DNA from: CAZEIW01 sp964512305 | GTDB taxonomy: Bacteria; Pseudomonadota; Gammaproteobacteria; Burkholderiales; Burkholderiaceae_F | Assembly (NCBI GenBank): GCA_964512305.1 | Contig: CAZEIW010000030.1 | Span: 1-12,494 of the forward strand | Direction of reading: 5' to 3' | DNA: 12,494 nucleotides | Shown here: positions 6,958-12,494 of the stretch, one piece after another | Layout of the letters: the number at the start of each line of letters is the position of its first letter | Numbering within the stretch: the first letter of the stretch is position 1 | Program-made: the position numbers and the translations under genes | Notes under the pieces: generated by a model | The model's database searches: none | What the model was told of the DNA's origin: nothing | What the model saw: only the letters and a program-made list of their open reading frames with translations

Positions 6958-7948
6958 TGACGTTCACCACGATGCGGCCCCTGATCCTGCCCGCGAGCAG
7001 ATCGCGTGCGGCGTCGATCGCGCCCGCCAGCGGCACCTCCCGCTCGACGATCCGCGCCAGCCGTTCCGGATCGAGCGACGCGGCGAGCACGTTCCAGGCC
7101 TCGATGCGGCGTGCCTGGGTCGCCATCACGCTGTCGACCCCGAGCAGCGCGACGCCGCGCAGGATCAACGGCGCGACGGTCCCCGGCAGGTCCATCCCCT
7201 GCGCCAGCCCGCAGACCGCGACCGCGCCCGCGCGCCGCGTCTGCGCGCAGGCGTTGACCAGCGTGTGGCTGCCGACGGAATCGACCACCGCCGCCCAGCG
7301 CTCCTGCTGCAGCGGCTTGCCCGGCGCCGAGAGCTCGGCCCGGTCGATCACGTCGACGGCGCCGAGGCTCGAGAGATACGCACGTTCCGAGCCCTTGCCG
7401 GTCGAGCCCACGACCCGGAAACCCCGTGCGGAAAGCAGGGCTATCGCGATCGACCCCACGCCGCCGGTCGCTCCGGTGACGAGCACGTCGCCCTGCGCGG
7501 GCGCGATGCCGAAGCGCTCGAGCGCGGCGACCGACAGCGCCGCCGTGTAGCCCGCCGTGCCGATCGCCATCGCCTGCCGCGTGCTGAACGCCTTCGGCAG
7601 CGCGATCAGCCACTCGCCCTTCGCGCGCGCCCTCTGCGCGAGGCAGCCCCAGATATTCTCGCCGATGCCCCAGCCGTTGAGCACGACGCGGTCGCCGGCG
7701 CGCCACTGCGGATCTCGGCTCGAGACCACGGTCCCTGCGCCGTCGATGCCGGCCACCATGGGCCAGCGGCGCACCACCGGCGACCGGTTGGTGATCGCCA
7801 GCGCGTCCTTGTAGTTGACCGTCGAGAACTCGACCGCGAGCTCGACGCCCGCATCCGCCGAATTCTCGTCGAGCGCGGAGTCGGGCAGGTCGCGCACCGC
7901 GGCCTCGAAGCGTTCGCCCTCCTTGCTCAGCATGATCGCGCGAAACAT
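6950..7948 (-). CDS. acuI: AcuI/YhdH-family NADPH-dependent acrylyl-CoA reductase (MDR superfamily)
   Basis: This 332-aa medium-chain dehydrogenase/reductase lacks the zinc ligands. AcuI reduces acrylyl-CoA to propionyl-CoA with NADPH, which removes a toxic electrophile and serves 3-hydroxypropionate or acrylate use. Supporting motifs are STVNYKDALAIT (42-53), GIDGAGTVVSS (67-77), NGWGIGENIWG (91-101, very typical of the AcuI/YhdH branch), AMAIGTAGYTAALS (126-139) and the Rossmann loop VTGATGGVGS (157-166). Length fits the family. ATG 7948 has GAGG about 8 nt upstream. It is the first gene of the minus-strand run that continues into the transporter with an 8-bp overlap, and it is divergent from the GGDEF-EAL gene. 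The substrate within the family is inferred; a broader quinone or enone reductase is the alternative. Confidence 0.9.
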   Translation of the reverse strand: MFRAIMLSKEGERFEAAVRDLPDSALDENSADAGVELAVEFSTVNYKDALAITNRSPVVRRWPMVAGIDGAGTVVSSRDPQWRAGDRVVLNGWGIGENIWGCLAQRARAKGEWLIALPKAFSTRQAMAIGTAGYTAALSVAALERFGIAPAQGDVLVTGATGGVGSIAIALLSARGFRVVGSTGKGSERAYLSSLGAVDVIDRAELSAPGKPLQQERWAAVVDSVGSHTLVNACAQTRRAGAVAVCGLAQGMDLPGTVAPLILRGVALLGVDSVMATQARRIEAWNVLAASLDPERLARIVEREVPLAGAIDAARDLLAGRIRGRIVVNVNA

Positions 7949-7992
7949 GGCTGGTCCTCGTCCGTCTGCCCCGCTGTCAGTTTATCGGCGAA

Positions 7993-8012
7993 CCTGCGGC
8001 CGCGCCCGCAGG
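7993..8012. repeat. Perfect inverted repeat in the acuI/GGDEF-EAL divergent gap
   Basis: CCTGCGG (7993-7999) and CCGCAGG (8006-8012) form a perfect 7-bp dyad around a 6-nt centre. It lies in the 163-bp gap between the two divergent genes, about 45 bp before the acuI start codon. On the minus strand it is followed by GATAAACT, a possible weak -10 for acuI. It could be an operator or a leader hairpin; in DNA this GC-rich, chance is also plausible. Confidence 0.35.
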
Positions 8013-8111
8013 CGGCCGCCCGCCCACGCGCCTGTGCCGGCCCGCGGCTACGCGCGGCGACCGGCGCGTGGCACAATTCAGACAGACCGGCGCCCCGGCC
8101 GCAGGGGTCGC

Positions 8112-10880
8112 GTGCGCGCGGTTTTCGCGAGGATAGGCTTGGCACCGGCAGTTGTCGCGCTGCGCCAGTCGGCGGTGGTGTCGGCGTTGAAGAGCGACGC
8201 CTTCGACCAGCTGCCCTGGCCGAGCTTGTGCCTGAACGCCTCGGGCCAGATCCTGACGGCGAACCAGGCGTTCGCGAACATCGTTCAGCGGCCGCTCTCC
8301 GAGATCACCGGGCGGGCGCTTTCCGAGGTGATCAGCCGCCCGCGGCCGCGCGTGCTGACCCGGCGCTGGAGCCGCCTGTGGCTGCAGCTGCTGGTGCGCC
8401 AGACGCTGAAGCAGCGCGTGCACGCGACCACCGTCTCGGGCCGGCGCCTGGCGCTCGACCTGGCCGCCACCCTGCATCAAGCCGAGAACGAGCCGGTCGC
8501 GGTCATCGCCTTGCGCGAAGCCTCCGAGCAGCGCGAAGCGCGGCACGGCGCGCGCGCGGCGATCAGGCACGCGGCGGCGCTGCGCGAGCGTGCCGACCGG
8601 TTGCAGCTGCGGCTGCGGGCGCTCGCCGAGCACGCGGCCGACCTTACGATGCTGCTCGATCGCGACGGCACGGTCCTGTACCAGGCGCCGTCCGTGCTGC
8701 GCTCGCTCGGTCTCGATCCGCAGCAGACGCTCGGCCGTCCGGCGGCGGCGCTGCTGGTCGAGGACGATCAGGCGCGGCTGGGAGACGAGATCAGGATCGC
8801 GCTCGACTCGGGGCAGGCGTCGCGAAGGCGCGGCTGCCTGGTTCACGCGCGCCGCGGCGACGGCGGCCGGTGCACGCTGTGGCTCAGCATTTCGAACCGC
8901 CTCGACGACCCCGCGCTCGGAGGCCTGCTGGTCACCGGGATCGACGTGGGCGCGCTGGTGGCGCAGGCCGCGGCCCATGGACGCCCGGCGCGGCGCGGCG
9001 ATCTGCGCGAGCGCCTGCTGCAGCTCGCGCTCAAGGCGCGCGGCGAGTTTCCGCAGCTGCTGTCGGGCGTGCTGCGCGCCGGTGCCGATTCGCTGCAGGC
9101 GGGCGCGGTCAGCTACTGGCGCGTTGCGCCCGGCTCCGGCGCGCTGGTGTGCGAATCGCTGTATTCGCGCGCCGAGCAGCGCTTCGTGGGCGACTGGAGC
9201 GGCGTCGAGTTTCCGGCCACCGGCGTGGTCGAGCCGCCCGCCCGCCTGCGCGCCGCCGCGCCGCTGGTGCTGGAGGACACCCAGTCGGCGGCGCCCGGGG
9301 GCACGGACGCGGAGGCGGCGGCGCAGCGGCCGGCGCGCGAGCTGCGATGGCAGCCGGTGCGCGCGCTGCTCAGCGCGCCGGTGGTGATCGGCGGGCAGGT
9401 GATCGGGGCGTTGATGGCGTTCGAGGCCTCGCCGCGGCGCTGGGACGAGGAGGAGATCGGATTCATCGCCACGGCGGCGCTGATCATGGCGCTGGCGACC
9501 GAGATCTCGCAGCGGCAGGACGCCGAGAACCGGGTCGAGCACCTGGCCTGGTACGACCCGCTGACCGCGCTGCCGAACCGCAACCTGCTGCGCGAGAACC
9601 TGCGCGATGCGATCGTGTCGGCGAGCGCCAGCGGGCGGCGGCGCCGGATCGCCGTGCTGCTGATCGACCTGGACCGGTTCAAGGACGTCAACGACACGCT
9701 CGGCCACCTGGTGGGCGACGCGCTGATCAAGTCCGCCGCGCAGGTGCTCAAGGAGGCGGTCGGGCCCGGCTGCACGGTCGCCCGTCTCGGCGGCGACGAG
9801 TTCGTCGTGGTGGTGGAGGACTTCGCCCACCGCGAGGAGATCGCGCTGCTGGCCGCGCGCATGGCCCAGGCGCTGCACCGCTCGGACCTCGTTCCCAAGG
9901 TCGACACGCAGGTGTCGGCGTCGATCGGCGTCGCACTTTACCCGGAGCACGGCCGCGAGGTCAGCACGTTGCTCAAGAACGCCGACGCCGCGATGTACCA
10001 GGCCAAGCGCGACGGGCGCAACCAGGTGAGCTTCTTCAATCCGATCCGGCACGAGCGCGCCACGCGCGAGGTCCAGCTCGGCATCGAACTGATGAAGGCG
10101 ATCCAGGGCGAGGCCGCGCAGTTCTGCCTCGAGTACCAGCCGGTGGTCGCGATGGCCGACTCCCGCGTGGTCGGGCTCGAGGCGCTGATCCGATGGAACC
10201 ACCCGGTCCGCGGGGTCCTGCCGCCGGAGAGCTTCGTCGGGGTCGCCGAAGTGAGCGGCCTGTCCGACCACCTGACGCGCTGGGTCGTCAACGAGGTCTG
10301 CACGCAGATCCTGCGCTGGCGCCAGGTGCGGCCGGGCTTCGACATCCCGGTCTCGATCAACGTCGCCGGGCGCGAGCTCGGTTCCAACGCGCTGCCGATC
10401 CTCGTGCGCTCGGCCCTCAACCGGTACGCGATCGCGCCGTCGCTGATCGTGCTCGAGATCACCGAGCGCACGCTGGTCACCGAGGGCCAGGTGAACAACG
10501 ACGTGATCGCGGAGCTCGCCTCGCTCGGGGTCGGCCTCGTGCTCGACGATTTCGGCACCGGCTTTTCGACGCTCGGCTACCTGAAGCGCATGCCGATCCA
10601 GGCGCTGAAGATCGACAGCTCCTTCATCAAGGGCATCCCGCACGACCCCGACAGCCGCGCGCTCGTGCTCGCGATGCTCGCGGTGGCGCGCCACTTCAAG
10701 CTGAAGGTCGTCGCCGAAGGGATCGAGAACTCCGAGCAGGTCGAGTACCTGCGCGCGCTCGGCTGCGAGCAGGCGCAGGGTTATTTCTATTCCCGCCCGC
10801 TGCCGTCGGCGACGATCATCGAGTACCTCGAGCGCAGCGGCGGGGTGAAACCGGTCGCTCCGTCCCCGCTGCCGGGTTGA
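8112..10880 (+). CDS. PAS-PAS-GAF-GGDEF-EAL cyclic-di-GMP turnover protein
   Basis: This protein of about 922 aa has no membrane segment. Domains in order are PAS (about 30-110), an Arg-rich helical linker, a second PAS (about 165-285), a GAF-like domain (about 300-467), GGDEF (about 475-640) and EAL (about 660-905). The cyclase motifs are present: D519 in LLIDLDRFKDVNDTLGH and GGDEF at 560-564. The residues before it are GPGCTVARL, so the RxxD inhibitory site is absent. The phosphodiesterase residues are also present: EAL (690-692) in LEALIRW, SINVAG, LEITER, DDFGTG (812-817), LKIDSSF, AEGIE and QGYFYS. It could therefore make or degrade c-di-GMP, controlled by the sensor domains. The start is uncertain. 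GTG 8112 has AGGGG just upstream, but TTG 8139 after AGGATAGGC and GTG 8175 or 8178 are alternatives; all keep every domain. Confidence 0.92.
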   Translation: MRAVFARIGLAPAVVALRQSAVVSALKSDAFDQLPWPSLCLNASGQILTANQAFANIVQRPLSEITGRALSEVISRPRPRVLTRRWSRLWLQLLVRQTLKQRVHATTVSGRRLALDLAATLHQAENEPVAVIALREASEQREARHGARAAIRHAAALRERADRLQLRLRALAEHAADLTMLLDRDGTVLYQAPSVLRSLGLDPQQTLGRPAAALLVEDDQARLGDEIRIALDSGQASRRRGCLVHARRGDGGRCTLWLSISNRLDDPALGGLLVTGIDVGALVAQAAAHGRPARRGDLRERLLQLALKARGEFPQLLSGVLRAGADSLQAGAVSYWRVAPGSGALVCESLYSRAEQRFVGDWSGVEFPATGVVEPPARLRAAAPLVLEDTQSAAPGGTDAEAAAQRPARELRWQPVRALLSAPVVIGGQVIGALMAFEASPRRWDEEEIGFIATAALIMALATEISQRQDAENRVEHLAWYDPLTALPNRNLLRENLRDAIVSASASGRRRRIAVLLIDLDRFKDVNDTLGHLVGDALIKSAAQVLKEAVGPGCTVARLGGDEFVVVVEDFAHREEIALLAARMAQALHRSDLVPKVDTQVSASIGVALYPEHGREVSTLLKNADAAMYQAKRDGRNQVSFFNPIRHERATREVQLGIELMKAIQGEAAQFCLEYQPVVAMADSRVVGLEALIRWNHPVRGVLPPESFVGVAEVSGLSDHLTRWVVNEVCTQILRWRQVRPGFDIPVSINVAGRELGSNALPILVRSALNRYAIAPSLIVLEITERTLVTEGQVNNDVIAELASLGVGLVLDDFGTGFSTLGYLKRMPIQALKIDSSFIKGIPHDPDSRALVLAMLAVARHFKLKVVAEGIENSEQVEYLRALGCEQAQGYFYSRPLPSATIIEYLERSGGVKPVAPSPLPG

Positions 10881-10912
10881 CGCCGCCGTCGATTCGAACC
10901 GAAAGGCCGCCG

Positions 10913-11689
10913 ATGAGCTACGAACACATCCTCGTTGAGACGCGGGAACGGGTTGGCCTGGTCACGCTGAACCGCCCGAAAGCGCTCAACGCGCTGAACG
11001 ACGCGCTGATGGACGAGCTCGGCGATGCGCTGCTGGGCTTCGACGCCGACGACGGGGTCGGGGCGATCGTGCTCACCGGAAGCGACAAGGCGTTCGCCGC
11101 CGGCGCCGACATCGCGGCGATGAAGGACTGGACGTTCATGGACGTCTACAAGAGCGAGTACATCACGCGCAACTGGGAGGCGATCCGGCGCGTGCGCAAG
11201 CCGGTGATCGCGGCCGTGTCGGGCTATGCGCTCGGCGGCGGGTGCGAACTGGCGATGGCATGCGACATCGTGATCGCCGCCGACAGCGCGAAGTTCGGCC
11301 AGCCGGAGATCAAGCTCGGCGTGATCCCGGGAGCCGGCGGCACGCAGCGCCTCCCGCGCGCGGTGGGCAAGGCGAAGGCGATGGACCTCGTGCTGAGCGG
11401 CCGCATGATGGACGCGCAAGAGGCCGAGCGCGCGGGCCTGGTGTCGCGGGTCGTGCCGGCGGCGCGCCTGCTCGAGGAGGCGATGCAGGCGGCCGCGGCG
11501 ATAGCCTCGTTCTCGCTGCCCGCGGTGATGATGGCGAAGGAGGCCGTCAATCGGGCCTACGAGGCACCGCTTTCAGAGGGGATGCTGTTCGAGCGCCGCC
11601 TGTTTCACGCTCTGTTCGCGACCGCCGACCAGAAGGAGGGCATGGCGGCGTTCCTGGGCAAGCGCCCGCCGAACTTCACGCACGGCTGA
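10913..11689 (+). CDS. Enoyl-CoA hydratase (crotonase family)
   Basis: This 258-aa cytoplasmic enzyme hydrates trans-2-enoyl-CoA to 3-hydroxyacyl-CoA in beta-oxidation or related acyl-CoA pathways. Both catalytic glutamates of true hydratases are present: E112 in GGGCELAMACDI and E132 in FGQPEIKLG, 20 residues apart as in rat mitochondrial crotonase (E144/E164). The oxyanion-hole segments are FAAGADIAAM (61-70) and SGYALGGG (103-110), and GVIPGAGGTQRLPR follows. Overall it looks like the short-chain ECHS1 or FadB1/PaaF type. ATG 10913 was chosen for the standard MSYEHILVETRERVGLVTLNRP N-terminus and the AAAGG about 8 nt upstream. It starts 32 bp after the GGDEF-EAL stop on the same strand and may be cotranscribed. 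The rrn promoter begins less than 100 bp downstream, with no convincing terminator between them. Confidence 0.95.
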   Translation: MSYEHILVETRERVGLVTLNRPKALNALNDALMDELGDALLGFDADDGVGAIVLTGSDKAFAAGADIAAMKDWTFMDVYKSEYITRNWEAIRRVRKPVIAAVSGYALGGGCELAMACDIVIAADSAKFGQPEIKLGVIPGAGGTQRLPRAVGKAKAMDLVLSGRMMDAQEAERAGLVSRVVPAARLLEEAMQAAAAIASFSLPAVMMAKEAVNRAYEAPLSEGMLFERRLFHALFATADQKEGMAAFLGKRPPNFTHG

Positions 11690-11753
11690 AGAATTTCTGG
11701 AAATTGTTTTAAATCATCCACTTAAGTCATCAATCGGGGCGAAAAACCGCATC

Positions 11754-11774
11754 GACGCGACGCTGCAGCGCGTC
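11754..11774. repeat. Inverted repeat directly upstream of the rrn -35 box
   Basis: GACGCG (11754-11759) and CGCGTC (11769-11774) form a 6-bp dyad. The interval includes part of the perfect palindrome CGCTGCAGCG (11761-11770), which is an alternative pairing. It occupies roughly -58 to -38 relative to the expected start of rRNA transcription, where an AT-rich UP element would normally sit. AT-rich sequence is instead found further up, about 11691-11735. Confidence 0.5.
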
Positions 11775-11777
11775 AAC

Positions 11778-11806
11778 TTGACAGCTATTTTTCACCCCCT
11801 CATAAT
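11778..11806 (+). promoter_or_regulatory. Ribosomal RNA operon promoter (sigma-70 type)
   Basis: TTGACA (11778-11783) is a perfect -35 box. After exactly 17 bp comes CATAAT (11801-11806), one mismatch from the -10 consensus. Transcription should start near 11812-11815. The promoter lies about 240 bp upstream of mature 16S, as expected for an rrn operon. No second promoter of similar quality is seen between it and the 16S gene. Confidence 0.85.
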
Positions 11807-11861
11807 CTCGTTTCTCTGCTCCTCGCGCATCGAGCTCCAGTTCGGATGCGCCGGGAGTCGC

Positions 11862-11873
11862 GTTCTTTAAAAA
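11862..11873 (+). promoter_or_regulatory. boxA antitermination element of the rrn leader
   Basis: GTTCTTTAAAAA resembles the rrn boxA (TGCTCTTTAACA in E. coli), which binds NusB/NusE and prevents Rho-dependent termination in rRNA transcripts. The conserved CCGATAAGTGTGGGCG block starts shortly after it, as in other betaproteobacterial rrn leaders. Confidence 0.8.
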
Positions 11874-11986
11874 CCGAAACAGCCGATAAGTGTGGGCGCT
11901 TGATGAAAAGGCGCAACCGCGTTGGCCGGTGTTTTCACGACGACCGGACAGCGCGGCTGCATCTCAACTCATAGAGTGGCTCACAC

Positions 11987-12006
11987 GAATTGAATCACTT
12001 CAATTC
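11987..12006 (+). repeat. Perfect hairpin in the pre-16S leader
   Basis: GAATTGAA (11987-11994) and TTCAATTC (11999-12006) pair fully over 8 bp with a TCAC tetraloop. It lies about 47 nt before the 16S 5' end. A role in pre-rRNA folding or processing is inferred from position only. Confidence 0.7.
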
Positions 12007-12053
12007 CGCGAGCTAAGAAAGCGGACGTACGTAAGTATGTTTGCTATGGATTT

Positions 12054-12494
<441 letters not shown>

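Larger units (their letters stand above)
11813..12053 (+). other. Pre-16S rRNA leader
   Basis: This transcribed, non-coding leader runs from the rrn promoter to the 16S 5' end. It contains boxA (11862-11873), the conserved block CAGCCGATAAGTGTGGGCGC that begins about 11879, a possible hairpin CCGGT/ACCGG near 11925-11946, a tiny ACTC/GAGT hairpin near 11967-11977, and a perfect 8-bp hairpin at 11987-12006. It would also supply one strand of the RNase III processing stem, whose partner is beyond the window. I see no tRNA or protein gene here. The left flank 11690-11777 is likewise non-coding and AT-rich in its first half. Confidence 0.8.

Noticed and set aside
8069..8083. Possible sigma-54 promoter (TGGCAC) upstream of the GGDEF-EAL gene
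   Set aside because: The -12 element is missing: after the 5-nt spacer the sequence is AGAC, not TTGC.
7977..10694. 905-codon minus-strand open frame opposite the GGDEF-EAL gene
   Set aside because: The translation is rich in Arg, His, Gln and Asp without any domain, and the plus strand carries unambiguous PAS, GGDEF and EAL motifs.
6815..10912. Very long plus-strand open frame running without a stop into the enoyl-CoA hydratase frame
   Set aside because: It is antisense to acuI and part of the transporter gene and out of frame with the GGDEF-EAL gene. The translation is Arg/Ala/Gly-rich with no recognisable domain. Long stop-free shadow frames are expected at this GC content; only 10913-11689 is real.
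11692..11710. AATTTC/GAAATT plus TTTT as an intrinsic terminator for the enoyl-CoA hydratase gene
   Set aside because: The stem is only A-T rich apart from one G-C pair and the loop is 2 nt, too weak and too tight for a typical terminator.

Overview
The window looks like chromosomal DNA of a high-GC betaproteobacterium, most likely of the order Burkholderiales. The main support is the first ~440 nt of a 16S rRNA gene at the right edge. Its GAATTTTGGACAATGGGCGC stretch and the later CGCTTTTGTCAGGG are typical of that group, as is the pre-16S leader with its boxA and CCGATAAGTGTGGGCG block. This placement rests on remembered signatures, not on a search. All protein genes belong to well-known bacterial families. 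I see no phage, IS, CRISPR or toxin-antitoxin element.

Left region (1-2465): a peroxide-defence locus. ahpC and ahpF (minus strand; ahpF is cut by the window edge) are divergent from an oxyR-type LysR regulator (plus strand). The 127-bp gap, together with the first bases of oxyR, holds AT-rich dyad sequence. One 15-bp palindrome there, across the oxyR start codon, resembles an OxyR half-site. The simplest reading is that OxyR senses peroxide through its two conserved cysteines, activates ahpCF and represses its own gene.

Middle region (2639-7948): a small outer-membrane-type lipoprotein (plus) converges on a four-gene minus-strand run that was probably transcribed together. In transcription order the run is an AcuI/YhdH-family acrylyl-CoA reductase, an APC-superfamily amino-acid transporter, a MocA-like nucleotidyltransferase and an M61-family zinc aminopeptidase with a PDZ domain. 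The first two genes overlap by 8 bp, the next pair is 1 bp apart, and a 79-bp gap precedes the last. A nested dyad sits at the convergent end.

Right region (8112-12494): a cytoplasmic PAS-PAS-GAF-GGDEF-EAL protein for cyclic-di-GMP turnover is followed by an enoyl-CoA hydratase. After that come a strong rrn promoter (TTGACA, 17-bp spacer, CATAAT), a leader with boxA antitermination signal and hairpins, and the start of 16S rRNA. The EAL and GGDEF catalytic motifs are intact, but the usual RxxD inhibitory site is missing.

No obviously new multi-gene system is present. The points most worth checking are the oxyR start/operator overlap, the missing I-site, the odd composition of the four-gene run, and an inverted repeat sitting where the rrn UP element should be.
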